This document shows positions 16,965 through 26,112 of a stretch of 64,000 nt of DNA, in pieces (position 1 is the stretch's first letter; the number at the start of each line of letters is the position of its first letter). The notes beneath the pieces were generated by a model. The model saw nothing but the letters and a program-made list of their open reading frames with translations, searched no databases and was not told the DNA's origin. This DNA comes from an uncultured Verrucomicrobia subdivision 3 bacterium (GTDB lineage: Bacteria > Verrucomicrobiota > Verrucomicrobiia > Limisphaerales > UBA11358): the NCBI GenBank assembly GCA_903850425.1, contig CAINLR010000027.1, forward strand, positions 35,316 through 99,315, given 5' to 3'. Made by a program: the position numbers and the translations under genes.

Positions 16965-18268
16965 ACTTCCTCCCCCTCATCGAAGCCAAACGTGAAGGAA
17001 AAATCCTCGCGCCGGCACAAATCCAAGAAATCATCCGCGAATTCACCGCCGGGAGAATTCCCGATTACCAGATGGCCGCCATGCTCATGGCCATTTATTT
17101 TCGCGGCCTAAACACCGCTGAAACCACCGCGCTCACGCTGGCCATGCGCGATTCCGGCGACGTGTTGAAATTTCCGAAAGACAGACGCCCGCTTGTGGAT
17201 AAGCATTCCACCGGCGGCATCGGCGACAAAATTTCACTCCCGCTCGCCCCGTTGCTGGCGTGTCTCGGCTTTCGCGTGCCGATGATTTCCGGCCGCGGAC
17301 TCGGCATCACCGGCGGCACGCTCGACAAGTTGGATTCCATTCCGGGTTACAAAACGCTGCTGCCCGCCGCGCAAATCACCAAGCTGGTGCAACAAGTCGG
17401 CTGCGTCATCTGCGGCCAGACGGACACGATGGTTCCCGCCGACAAAAAAATTTACGCCCTGCGCGACGCCAGCGGCACCGTGCCGAGCATTCAATTGATC
17501 ACCGCCTCCATTCTCTCCAAGAAACTCGCCGAAAATCTGGCAGCGCTCATTCTCGACGTGAAGTTCGGCTGCGCCGCCTTCATGCAAACCAGGGCGGATG
17601 CGCGCAAGCTGGCCAAAGCGATGGTCGCGTTAGGCAACGAGGGTGGCACGAACACGCGCGCCCTCTTGACGGACATGAACACGCCGCTGGGCCGCGCCGC
17701 CGGCAACTGGCTGGAAGTGAAGGAAAGCGTTGAGTGTCTGGAAGGCAAAGGTCCGTTGGATTTATTGGAACTCGTGGTGAATTCCGCCGCGCATCTGCTC
17801 GTGCAAACCAAAAAATCCAAATCGCTCGCGTCAGCGCTCGAGTTGACCACGGAATGTTTGCGATCCGGTGAACCCCGCAAAAAGTGGGACGAAATGATCG
17901 CCGCCCAAGGCGCGGACTTGAAAGCCTGCAACCAAAAGCTGGCGCTGGATTCCACAGCCGAAGTTGTCGCTGAAGCGAAAGCCGACAAAGCGGGATTCAT
18001 TTCCAAGTGCGACGCCCGCATCATCGGCGAAGTCATCCGCGACATTGGTGGCGGGCGGCTCACGAAGGAATCAAACATCAACTACGATGTTGGGGTGGAT
18101 CGCATCGCCAAGCCGGGCGAACGCGTGGAAAAATCCGGACTGCTTTGCCGCGTTCACGCCGCCGATTCCGCCCAAGCCAAAGCGGCCATCGTGCGGCTGA
18201 AGAGGGCGTTTGAAATTTCTGTGAAGCGTCCGGCACCAACTCCGCTGATTGTAGAAGTCATCCAGTGA
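16961..18268 (+). CDS. Thymidine/pyrimidine-nucleoside phosphorylase
   Basis: The 435-residue enzyme cleaves thymidine and/or uridine with phosphate, for pyrimidine salvage. It shows the N-terminal helical domain typical of the family (ILAPAQIQEIIREFTAGRIPDYQMAAMLMAIYFRGL). It has the phosphate/nucleoside-binding sequence VDKHSTGGIGDKISLPLAPL, GRGLGITGGTLDKLDSIPG (the family signature), and KIYALRDASGTVPSIQLITASILSKKLAE. Length and motifs fit DeoA or Pdp; which nucleosides it prefers is not readable from the sequence. Translation is probably coupled to the upstream membrane protein gene. Confidence 0.93.
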   Translation: MNFLPLIEAKREGKILAPAQIQEIIREFTAGRIPDYQMAAMLMAIYFRGLNTAETTALTLAMRDSGDVLKFPKDRRPLVDKHSTGGIGDKISLPLAPLLACLGFRVPMISGRGLGITGGTLDKLDSIPGYKTLLPAAQITKLVQQVGCVICGQTDTMVPADKKIYALRDASGTVPSIQLITASILSKKLAENLAALILDVKFGCAAFMQTRADARKLAKAMVALGNEGGTNTRALLTDMNTPLGRAAGNWLEVKESVECLEGKGPLDLLELVVNSAAHLLVQTKKSKSLASALELTTECLRSGEPRKKWDEMIAAQGADLKACNQKLALDSTAEVVAEAKADKAGFISKCDARIIGEVIRDIGGGRLTKESNINYDVGVDRIAKPGERVEKSGLLCRVHAADSAQAKAAIVRLKRAFEISVKRPAPTPLIVEVIQ

Positions 18269-18277
18269 CCTATAGAG

Positions 18278-18418
18278 AGCGCACCGTCCCGGAGCGCGGC
18301 TGGGTCGAAAACCAGCCGCCGCCGCCGCGCCATGACTAGCGCTGGGAATAAACCGGATGCTGCCGCGCTTTCCAAGTTTCTGCGGCTGGTCGAGGACGAC
18401 ACAGCCGTGCTCCGGCGC
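18278..18418. repeat. MITE-like palindromic element, copy 1
   Basis: This segment fills the gap between two convergent genes. Its ends are imperfect inverted repeats: CCGGAGCGCGGCTGGGTCG...CCAGCCGC on the left and GCGGCTGG...ACAGCCGTGCTCCGG on the right. The same element, diverged, occurs at 35112-35241 (shared GGAGCGCGGC, ACCAGCCGCCGC, GCTGCGG-TGGTC-GAGGAC-ACA). No reading frame is carried. Its right end touches the stop of the ABM gene. Confidence 0.65.
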
Positions 18419-18717
18419 TAAGCGATCTTCTCCCAAATGGTGATGTCGGGCATCGCGACACACAACTCACCCACGCGCGGCAGCAAGGTCGTAATGTGCG
18501 TGTTTTGCAAATGCGCGTCGAGGTGGGCTTTGCTCGTCCAGTTTTCGTGGAAGAGAAATTTCGCCGGGTCTTCGGGCAACGCATGCAAATCGTAGTTGAT
18601 ACAGCCCGCTTCTTTGCGCGTCGGCGCGACGAGGCCGATCAAGGCGTTTTTCAATTCGGTCTCCTTGCCGGGCTTGGCTTGAAACGTGGCGATGACGGTG
18701 ATGTTTTTTGCGCTCAT
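18418..18717 (-). CDS. Antibiotic biosynthesis monooxygenase (ABM) domain protein
   Basis: The 99-residue single-domain protein of the dimeric alpha/beta barrel superfamily contains ITVIATFQAKPGKETELKNALIGL, TRKEAGCINYDLHAL and FLFHENWTSKAHLDAHLQNTHI, which match the putative quinol monooxygenase (YgiN-like) group. Such proteins oxidise quinol-type substrates or detoxify aldehydes; the substrate here is unknown. It is six bases downstream of the GH43 gene on the same strand and probably co-transcribed. Confidence 0.85.
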   Translation of the reverse strand: MSAKNITVIATFQAKPGKETELKNALIGLVAPTRKEAGCINYDLHALPEDPAKFLFHENWTSKAHLDAHLQNTHITTLLPRVGELCVAMPDITIWEKIA

Positions 18718-18723
18718 AAATTT

Positions 18724-21195
18724 TCAGCGTTGCAGTCGGTAATAATTCAGCATGTTCGATTTGGAGATTAGCAGCGACCAGCGGTCGTTGGCGAGTGTGG
18801 GCACGAGGCTGTTGGTCGTCCAACTCCCCAGGTTCGTGCTGCCCTGCGCGGCGAAACCCACCGCCCATGACGGCCACGCGAGCGACAGATTTGCGGACGA
18901 ATTGGAGGTTGTGAGGCTCACCGGCAAAGCAAGCGCATCGGGACCGAATTGAAAATCCGTCGCGATTTCCTGCGGCGTGAGGCGGCCGTCGTAGATGCGA
19001 AGCTCGTCAATGGTCGCGTCGAGATAGGCGTCGCTGCTCCACAATGAGCGACCGATAAATGCCCAGGATTTATTAACGCCGGTCAGCCCGGGCAACGCGC
19101 GATTGGTGGCCTGCTCCAAAACGCCGTTGGTGTAAATAGCCGTGTAGCCATTGGCCGGATCCACGATGCAGGCGACCTGAACGGTGCGGTTGTCGAACGT
19201 GCCGGGGAGGTCGAACGTCGCGGTGCTGCTGGTGGAAATCTCCGTGCGGTGCGCGCCGGTGCCGGTGTGCGGGCTGAAGAAGACATATTGCGAACCGTTC
19301 GCGCCGGAGATGTTTCCGAAGTCGAACACGCGCGCGTAATTTCCATTCACGCCGAACGCCGCCCAAAACTCCACGGTCAGCGCGGAGGAACCCGAGACGA
19401 GTCCGCCGGGGAGATTCACATAGCCACCGCTCGCGCCGGTGAGTTTGAGGGCATTGTTGGTGATGACGGCGTTGCCCATCAGCGTGCCGTGCGCGAGGCC
19501 GATGGAGTCCCAGACGTTCGTGGTGCCGGAAGTGAAACTGTAGCGGTGCGCGAGCGCGGGATGCGTCCACGCGAGATCGCGGATTTCCGCGCCGCTCAAC
19601 GGTCGGCCGAAAACACGGAAAGAAGCGATGCGCCCGTTGAAATAGGGATCGGCGGGGAACTGGCTTTGGCCAACATAGTTGCTGCGCGCCAGCAACTGCC
19701 ACGGGCGGATGGTGAGCGTGTTGTTCGTGCCCACGGGACTGCCGTTGAGGTAAAGAAATCCCTGGGCACCATCGAGGGAAACCGCGACATGGCACCAGGA
19801 ATTGGTCGGCATGGCGGTGGTCGCGTCAATGAGTTGTTCCGCCCCACCGTTGCGGATGGCGAACCGCGGCTTGCCGGTGCTGGCGCGCGGCGTGAGGAAA
19901 AAATATCTTGTGGGGTTGCTGCCGAAATCAAAAATCCGCTGCCACTCCGCGCCGCCATTCCACTTCACCCACGCCGCGAACGTGCTGGCGTTGGCCACGG
20001 CCAACGGGAACGAAACGGCATTGGTTGCGCCGTCGAGATTCAGGACTTTTCCGCGCGCGTTGTCGTTGGTAATGCCCGCTCCATTCTGCAAGGTGGCGTT
20101 ATAGAGCGCGAGATGTTCGCGCGCATCCGTGCTGAACGTGTAAAGGGCGCTCCAGTCGTTCGTCACTGCCGGCCAGCCGTCATTCGTCCAGTCGAGCCGG
20201 TTCATGCCCACGGTGGCGGTGCCGTTGTTTTTGGCGTCGTAGTAATGATAGGTGAACCAGTTCGTGCCGTTGTCGTTCAGAATGCCCGGATGGCCGGGGC
20301 CGACGAAGCGCGCGGTGCTTTCCAAAACCACCGTGCCGCCGCCGGTCAGCAGATTGGCTCCGCTCTTGTCGAAATACGGCCCGGTGACGCTCGCGCCGCG
20401 CCCGACGCGCACATTGTAAGTGCTGTCCACACCAGAACAGCAGCCACCGTAGTTCAGAAATAAATAATAAAATCCGCCGCGCTGATAAAGAAATGACGCT
20501 TCGGTGGTGTTTTGGTCGTAGGTGGCGGTGCTGCTGGCGACTTTGGTGCCGATGACAGCGGGATTCAGGCGCAATCCCGTCGCCGGGTCAATCTGCGTCA
20601 CGACAATGCCGTCCGAATAGGAGCCGTAGGACATCCAGACCGAGCCGTTGCTGTCCACGAGAATGCTGGGGTCAATGCAGTTAAAAGCGATGGTGTCGGT
20701 ATTGGCTTTGGCTGGGTAATACGATTCGACGACTTTGCCTTGATCCGTCCAGGATGGCGAATTCAAGGATGGCGACGTGGCCACCCCGATGGCGGAATTG
20801 CGCGTGCCCCATTGTGAACAGGCGTAGTAGAGATGGTAACGGCCGTTGAAGTAGGCGATATCCGGCGCCCAAAAATAGCCGCTGAAAGCGGGGGTTATGT
20901 TTGTCGCTCCGGAAACGATGTTGGTGAATGCGGGCAAGTCGGTCGTCGTCCATGCCGGCGGGCCGCTGGGAAAAACGGCGGGAATCGAACTCCAGTTTCG
21001 CAAGTCGGTGGAGGTGATGCCGGAAATTCCCTGACCGTCGCCGTAAATGAAATAGCTACTGCCGCTCTTGATCATCGTGCTGGGGTCGTGCAGAAAATAA
21101 CTGCCGGTGAACGGCATTTGGGCACGCGCGCCGGCGATCCCCAGTGCCAGCAGAATTAGCGCAATGCGAATTCTTGTTGAGGACGGAAAATTCAT
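18724..21195 (-). CDS. Secreted GH43 arabinanase-like protein with two LamG domains
   Basis: The 823-residue protein has a signal peptide (ALILLALGIAGARAQ). The glycoside hydrolase family 43 five-bladed propeller covers about residues 25-330. FLHDPSTMIKSGSSYF holds the candidate catalytic base aspartate, CIDPSILVDSNGSVWMSYGS the second aspartate, and TTEASFLYQRGGFYYLF the candidate acid glutamate. CCSGVDSTYNVRVGRG and GHPGILNDNGTNWF are typical of endo-1,5-alpha-arabinanases. Two concanavalin-like LamG domains follow (about 365-540 and 555-760), each with NSWCHVAVSLDG or LYLNG-type strands, probably for polysaccharide binding. The ATG at 21195 is chosen because it opens the signal peptide. 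Arabinan is the likely but unproven substrate. Confidence 0.87.
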   Translation of the reverse strand: MNFPSSTRIRIALILLALGIAGARAQMPFTGSYFLHDPSTMIKSGSSYFIYGDGQGISGITSTDLRNWSSIPAVFPSGPPAWTTTDLPAFTNIVSGATNITPAFSGYFWAPDIAYFNGRYHLYYACSQWGTRNSAIGVATSPSLNSPSWTDQGKVVESYYPAKANTDTIAFNCIDPSILVDSNGSVWMSYGSYSDGIVVTQIDPATGLRLNPAVIGTKVASSTATYDQNTTEASFLYQRGGFYYLFLNYGGCCSGVDSTYNVRVGRGASVTGPYFDKSGANLLTGGGTVVLESTARFVGPGHPGILNDNGTNWFTYHYYDAKNNGTATVGMNRLDWTNDGWPAVTNDWSALYTFSTDAREHLALYNATLQNGAGITNDNARGKVLNLDGATNAVSFPLAVANASTFAAWVKWNGGAEWQRIFDFGSNPTRYFFLTPRASTGKPRFAIRNGGAEQLIDATTAMPTNSWCHVAVSLDGAQGFLYLNGSPVGTNNTLTIRPWQLLARSNYVGQSQFPADPYFNGRIASFRVFGRPLSGAEIRDLAWTHPALAHRYSFTSGTTNVWDSIGLAHGTLMGNAVITNNALKLTGASGGYVNLPGGLVSGSSALTVEFWAAFGVNGNYARVFDFGNISGANGSQYVFFSPHTGTGAHRTEISTSSTATFDLPGTFDNRTVQVACIVDPANGYTAIYTNGVLEQATNRALPGLTGVNKSWAFIGRSLWSSDAYLDATIDELRIYDGRLTPQEIATDFQFGPDALALPVSLTTSNSSANLSLAWPSWAVGFAAQGSTNLGSWTTNSLVPTLANDRWSLLISKSNMLNYYRLQR

Positions 21196-21230
21196 GCGGG
21201 CGCGGCGCAACGTAGCACACCTGCCCGAAT

Positions 21231-21938
21231 TCAGGAAAGCGATTCCAAAATCTTCTCGGCGGCCCAGCGCGGATTTTCCGCCGCGTAAATTGGCCGGCCA
21301 ATCACCAGCCAACTGGCACCGGCCTGCATCGCTTCGCGCGGCGAGAGTGTGCGCTTCTGGTCATCGGCCTTTTCCGCGCCGGTGCGGATGCCGGGTGTGA
21401 CAAGCTGGATGTGCGCGGGCAGAACTTTTCGCAACGCGACGATTTCCAGCGGCGAACAGACCAGACCGCGCAAGCCGGACGTCACCGCGAGTTCCGCCAG
21501 TCGCAAAACTTGGTTTTCCGTGTCCGCCTCGCAGCCGATTTCCGTCAGGGTTTCGTTGGTGGAACTCGTCAGCACGGTGACCCCGAGGACGAGCGGCGCG
21601 ACCAGACCTAGCAATTTTGCCGTGTCCTGGGCGGATCGTTCCGCCGCGCGCATCATCTCGCCGCCGCCGCTGGTGTGGATGGTCGTCATCTGCACATCGA
21701 GCCGCGTGGCGGCGGCGATGGCCTTGGCGACGGTGTTGGGGATGTCGTGAAATTTCAAATCCAAGAACACGCTGGCACCAGTTGCGCGCACGCGCTTCAC
21801 GATGTCAGGCCCGGCGGAGACGAACAGTTCCTTGCCGATCTTGAACGCGCCAACCGCCGGCGCGACCAGTTCGGCGAGTTTCAAAGCTTGTTCCGCCGAC
21901 GGCACGTCGAGCGCCACGATGATGGGATTGCGTGTCAT
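21231..21938 (-). CDS. pyrF: Orotidine 5'-phosphate decarboxylase
   Basis: The 235-residue TIM-barrel enzyme decarboxylates OMP to UMP in de novo pyrimidine synthesis. IIVALDVPSAEQALKLAELV opens the barrel, the catalytic Lys-Asp network is in VFLDLKFHDIPNTVAKAI, and VTPGIR plus WLVIGRPIYAAENP form the phosphate-binding end. Length is standard for the group I enzymes. The gene lies upstream of the GH43 gene on the same strand and diverges from hisD. Confidence 0.96.
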   Translation of the reverse strand: MTRNPIIVALDVPSAEQALKLAELVAPAVGAFKIGKELFVSAGPDIVKRVRATGASVFLDLKFHDIPNTVAKAIAAATRLDVQMTTIHTSGGGEMMRAAERSAQDTAKLLGLVAPLVLGVTVLTSSTNETLTEIGCEADTENQVLRLAELAVTSGLRGLVCSPLEIVALRKVLPAHIQLVTPGIRTGAEKADDQKRTLSPREAMQAGASWLVIGRPIYAAENPRWAAEKILESLS

Positions 21939-22099
21939 GCGCCGCCCAAGTTACGACAAAGCTCCCGCTGGCAAAACAAATTCTTGTTGAACAACCAAGA
22001 ACCAAAGCAACCAGGTGTTTCAACCTTTGTTCCTTCGTTGCCTGGCGTTTCAACTTCTTCCCGCTTTCTTCAGATATCGTTTTCTCTTAATTTGAGGGC

Positions 22100-23395
22100 A
22101 TGAAAACCGTTCGCCACACCGACAAAGATTTTTCCGCCAGGCTACGCCAGGTCGCGGCCGATTCCAGCTTGTTCGACGCCGAGATCGAGCAGCGCACCAA
22201 GGCGATTTTGCATGAGGTCGGCGCGCGCGGTGATGAGGCGGTGCTGGAATTCACGGAAAAGTTCGACGGTGCCAAGCTTACCGCCGACCAGCTTGCCGTA
22301 ACGCACGCCGAACTCATGGCGGCGGCGCTCAAGGCGGACAATGCGCTCCGCGCCGCCGTGGCCGAAGCCGAAAATAATATCGCGCTGTTCGCCAAAAAAT
22401 CCCTGCGCAAAGGCTGGCAGGCGAAAAATTCCCACGGCGCGAGCGTCGGCGAGAAGTTTGATCCGTTCAGCCGCGTCGGCGTTTACATTCCCGGTGGCAC
22501 CGCGCCGCTCGTCTCCACGGCCCTGATGACGATCACGCTCGCGAAAGTCGCGGGCTGCAAGGAGATCGTGGTCACCACGCCATGCGGCAAGGATGGCTCG
22601 ATCAATCCGGCGATCCTGTTTGCCGCGCGGGCGGCGGGCGCGACGGAGATTTACCGTGTCGGCGGCGCGCAGGCGATTGCCGCGCTGGCTTATGGCACGA
22701 ACACGATTCGCCGCGTGCAGAAAATTTTCGGCCCCGGCAATGCCTACGTCAGCATGGCCAAGCGGCTGCTCGTCGGGCGCGTGGCGATTGATCTGCTCGC
22801 GGGACCAAGCGATTTGCTCGTGCTCGCGGACGACACCGCCAATCCCAAATTCGTCGCGTCCGACCTGCTCGCGCAGGCCGAGCACGGCTCCGGCCACGAG
22901 CGCGTCTGGCTGGTGACGACCTCCGCGAAAATTCTCAAGGGCGTGGAAAGGGAAATTGCCCGGCAGTTGCCGAAACTGGCGCGACGCGATTTCATCCAGC
23001 GCGTTTTGGATCGCAATACCTGGTTGATTCAAGTGGCCGGCATCGCTGACGCCGTGGCGCTGGCGAACCAACTCTCGCCGGAACATTGCGAAGTCATCAC
23101 GCGCGACGCGCGACGCGTGAGTGGCGGCATCATCACGGCGGGCGCGATTTTCCTCGGCAACTGGTCGCCGACGGTGCTGGGCGATTACGTTGCCGGGCCG
23201 AGCCATGTGCTGCCGACCGACGGCGCGGGCGCGTCCTTTGCCGGCCTGACGGTGGATCAATTCCAGCGCCGCACGAGCGTGGTGGAATATAACCGGGCAT
23301 CGCTCAAGCGGGCCCTGAAGTCGGTAAAAAAATTCGCGGAACTCGAAGGTCTCGGTGCCCACGGGAACAGCGCGGAAGTCCGAACAAAAAAATAG
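22100..23395 (+). CDS. hisD: Histidinol dehydrogenase
   Basis: The 431-residue zinc enzyme oxidises L-histidinol to histidine in two NAD-dependent steps. Visible family motifs are VYIPGGTAPLVSTALM, FGPGNAYVSMAKRLL, GPSDLLVLADD, LLAQAEHGSGH (zinc ligands Gln/His), LSPEHCEV (catalytic Glu-His) and DYVAGPSHVLPTDGAG (zinc ligand Asp). No other his genes are adjacent, so the histidine genes are dispersed in this genome. Confidence 0.97.
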   Translation: MKTVRHTDKDFSARLRQVAADSSLFDAEIEQRTKAILHEVGARGDEAVLEFTEKFDGAKLTADQLAVTHAELMAAALKADNALRAAVAEAENNIALFAKKSLRKGWQAKNSHGASVGEKFDPFSRVGVYIPGGTAPLVSTALMTITLAKVAGCKEIVVTTPCGKDGSINPAILFAARAAGATEIYRVGGAQAIAALAYGTNTIRRVQKIFGPGNAYVSMAKRLLVGRVAIDLLAGPSDLLVLADDTANPKFVASDLLAQAEHGSGHERVWLVTTSAKILKGVEREIARQLPKLARRDFIQRVLDRNTWLIQVAGIADAVALANQLSPEHCEVITRDARRVSGGIITAGAIFLGNWSPTVLGDYVAGPSHVLPTDGAGASFAGLTVDQFQRRTSVVEYNRASLKRALKSVKKFAELEGLGAHGNSAEVRTKK

Positions 23396-23730
23396 CCGCA
23401 CAATCCCGCCCGATACGCAAAAAGTGTTCCGGAAAATGTTTGCGTCTTTCGCGCGGTGCGCGGTTTGATCGGCTCGCTTCGGAATTTGCCAACACCACTC
23501 AAATTGCCACTGCCGCGCCGGTCGTGGCCTGAAGGAAGATTCATTGCCGGCTTTTTAACCACGAAACCCACGCACTACACGAAACACTGACGCCCGAAAC
23601 GGCCGCTTCCTTCTGTGCCCGCTTTCGTGTGTTTTGAGTATTTCGTGCTGGAAAAAATTTCACCGGCACTGAATTCAATCTGGCTTCACGCCAAAGAATT
23701 GGCATATTCTGCGCGCTCTGACCTTTGCCT
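23396..23730. other. Intergenic region hisD-topoisomerase with imperfect inverted repeat
   Basis: No gene is seen in these 335 bases. Between about 23559 and 23655 two segments containing CACGAAA-type words (ACCACGAAACCCACGCACTA and, in complement, CGTGTGTTTTGAGTATTTCG) face each other across about 35 bases. This forms an imperfect long hairpin of a kind common between genes in these bacteria. The remainder should contain the promoter of the topoisomerase gene. Confidence 0.5.
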
Positions 23731-25842
23731 ATGTCAGCCAAAAACAAAAAAGATTTGAACCAATCCGAATTGCCCATCGAAGGCGGCGAACCGAACGCTG
23801 CCGCAACGCCCACGCCCGTCGCCCCCGACGCCGGCGAAACGCATGTGCTGGCCGAGGCGGTGGAAGTGGTGGCGCATAAGCCGTTCGTGCCGGGCAAACT
23901 GGAGCTGGCGCTGCATCGCCGCGTCAACACGAGCTTTCTCGAGTATGCGAGCTACGTCATCCGCGACCGGGCGATTCCGCATCTGGCCGACGGCGTGAAG
24001 CCGGTGCAACGCCGCATTCTCTATGTGCTGAAAACCCTGGATGACGGGCGGTTCATCAAGGTCGCCAGCGTGACGGGCGAGACGATGAAATATCATCCGC
24101 ACGGCAACGCTTCCATTGACGACGCGATCGTGGTGCTGGCCAACAAGCGCTATCTGATCGAAGGCCAGGGCAATTTCGGCAACATCTTCACCGGCGACCC
24201 GGCGGCCGCGCCGCGTTACATCGAGTGCCGGCTGACCGACTTGGCGCGCACGGAATTGTTTAACAAGGAAATCACCGAGTTTATCCTGACCTATGATGGC
24301 CGCAAAGAAGAGCCGGTGACCTTGCCCAGCAAACTGCCGTTGACGCTCATGCTCGGCACGGAAGGCATCGCCGTCGGTCTGGCCACGCGCATTCTGCCGC
24401 ATAATTTCCCCGAACTGCTCGAAGCGCAAATCGCGATTTTGAAAAATCAGCCGTTCAAATGTCTGCCGGATTTTCCGACCGGCGGCCTGATGGATGCGCG
24501 CGATTATCAGGACGGCAAAGGCACGGTGACCGTCCGCGCCAAGATCAAAACGAAGGATTCTTCGACGGTGGTGATCAAGGATATTCCGCCGAGCACCACG
24601 ACCGAATCGCTCATTGCTTCGATCGAAGACGCCACGCGCAAAGGGAAGTTGAAGGTGAAATCCATCAATGATTTCACCTCCGAAACAGTTGAGATCGAGA
24701 TCCGGTGCCCGCAGGGCGTGGACGCGGAGAAGCTGGTGGATGCGCTGTATGCCTTCACCGATTGCGAAGTCTCGCTCACCAGCCGCATCATCGTCATCAA
24801 GGATAACCGACCGGTGGAACTGACGGTCAGCGAAGTCCTGCGCGAGAACACGGCGCAGCTCGTCGAACTGCTCAAGCGCGAACTGGAGTTGAAGCAGAAG
24901 CAGCTTCAGGATGAACTGCATTATCGCACGCTGGAACGCATCTTCATCGAGGAGCGCATCTATAAATTGATCGAGAAGTGCAAGACGAACGAGGCCGTCA
25001 TGGCGGCGGTGTATGAGGGTTTCGTGCCGTTCCAGAAACAGCTCGTGCGCGACCTCGCCGACGCGGACGTGGAGAAATTATTGCAGGTGCGCATCCGCCG
25101 CATTTCGCTGTTCGACATCAACAAGCATCGCGAGGAGATGGATCAGGTAAAAGCCGATCTGGCCGACACGCAAAAAAACCTCAAGAGCCTCACGAAATAC
25201 GCCATCGGCCATCTCGAAACGTTGCTGGAAAAATATCGGCCGATCTATCCGCGCCTCACCACGAAGTCTGCGCGGCATGAGGAAGTGGATGTGAAGGCGG
25301 TCGCGTTCAAGTCGTTCAAGGTGGCCTACGACCGCGAGACCGGCTACGTCGGCTACAAAGTTTCCGGCGAGGAGTTCAAGCTGGAGTGCACAAAGTTCGA
25401 CAAGATTCTGCTCGTGTTCAAAGACGGCACTTACAAGGTCAGCGAACTGCCGGAGAAATTATTTGTCGGCCAGGAATTATTTTACTGCGGCATTCCGGAT
25501 CGCGAAAAGATTTTCACCTGCGCCTACACGGACCGCGAGGCGAGCTACCTCAAGCGTTTCACGTTCGGTGGCACGATTCTGAACAAGGCCTACGCGTGCA
25601 TCCCGGAGAAATCGCGCATCCTGTATTTCGCGCCGGAGACGCCGAAGGTTCTCTATGTGCGCTACAAGCCCGCGCCGCACCAGAAGATTTCCCAGCAGAC
25701 GTGCGACCCGTCGCAAGTGGACGTGAAATCACCGAAGACGCTGGGCCGCCAGATCTCCATCAAAGACATTTCGTCCGTCACCGCCGAACCGACGCGCGGC
25801 TGGGACGAAAAAGAAGTGACCACGAAGATTGTATTCGCGTGA
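23731..25842 (+). CDS. parC: Topoisomerase IV subunit A / GyrA-like protein
   Basis: The 703-residue type IIA topoisomerase breakage-reunion subunit has an N-terminal extension of about 60 residues. RDRAIPHLADGVKPVQRRILYV and ASVTGETMKYHPHGNASIDDAIV form the winged helix region, and AAPRYIECRLTD carries the active-site tyrosine. A long coiled-coil arm follows (LLKRELELKQKQLQDEL and later), and a C-terminal region of about 190 residues lacks a recognisable GyrA box (QRRGGKG). That absence and the length favour a ParC/topoisomerase IV type enzyme over gyrase. The partner ATPase subunit gene (parE) is not downstream; if adjacent it would have to lie elsewhere. ATG 23731 is preferred to the TTG two codons upstream. 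Confidence 0.85.
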   Translation: MSAKNKKDLNQSELPIEGGEPNAAATPTPVAPDAGETHVLAEAVEVVAHKPFVPGKLELALHRRVNTSFLEYASYVIRDRAIPHLADGVKPVQRRILYVLKTLDDGRFIKVASVTGETMKYHPHGNASIDDAIVVLANKRYLIEGQGNFGNIFTGDPAAAPRYIECRLTDLARTELFNKEITEFILTYDGRKEEPVTLPSKLPLTLMLGTEGIAVGLATRILPHNFPELLEAQIAILKNQPFKCLPDFPTGGLMDARDYQDGKGTVTVRAKIKTKDSSTVVIKDIPPSTTTESLIASIEDATRKGKLKVKSINDFTSETVEIEIRCPQGVDAEKLVDALYAFTDCEVSLTSRIIVIKDNRPVELTVSEVLRENTAQLVELLKRELELKQKQLQDELHYRTLERIFIEERIYKLIEKCKTNEAVMAAVYEGFVPFQKQLVRDLADADVEKLLQVRIRRISLFDINKHREEMDQVKADLADTQKNLKSLTKYAIGHLETLLEKYRPIYPRLTTKSARHEEVDVKAVAFKSFKVAYDRETGYVGYKVSGEEFKLECTKFDKILLVFKDGTYKVSELPEKLFVGQELFYCGIPDREKIFTCAYTDREASYLKRFTFGGTILNKAYACIPEKSRILYFAPETPKVLYVRYKPAPHQKISQQTCDPSQVDVKSPKTLGRQISIKDISSVTAEPTRGWDEKEVTTKIVFA

Positions 25843-26112
25843 ACCGGCATGGCACCGTTGTAAACCGACGCCATCCGGACGGGTGTGGCGCAACACCGAA
25901 AATAAAGCCATTGTAAAAACGTAGCTTTGACAGGGGCCACGAGCTGTCCCAATCCGCTCCGCTGGCCGGGCGGCGCCAAGTTTGGGATGGACAACCGGCG
26001 GCAGCGAACGCAATGTCGGAACCATGAAATTTTTGGATCAGCAGCGTAGGACCAGCAGTGGGCGGCGCAATCAACCGTCCACTATCTGCTGACCATTGAC
26101 CCACCAGCCAAC

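Noticed and set aside
19249..20463. 404-codon plus-strand frame
   Set aside because: Antisense to the GH43 gene, Arg/Ala/Gly-rich, with no domain signature.
25843..26112. Possible small gene or RNA between the topoisomerase and CPBP genes
   Set aside because: Only a 22-codon frame (MKFLDQQ...) and weak dyads are present; no recognisable RNA fold.
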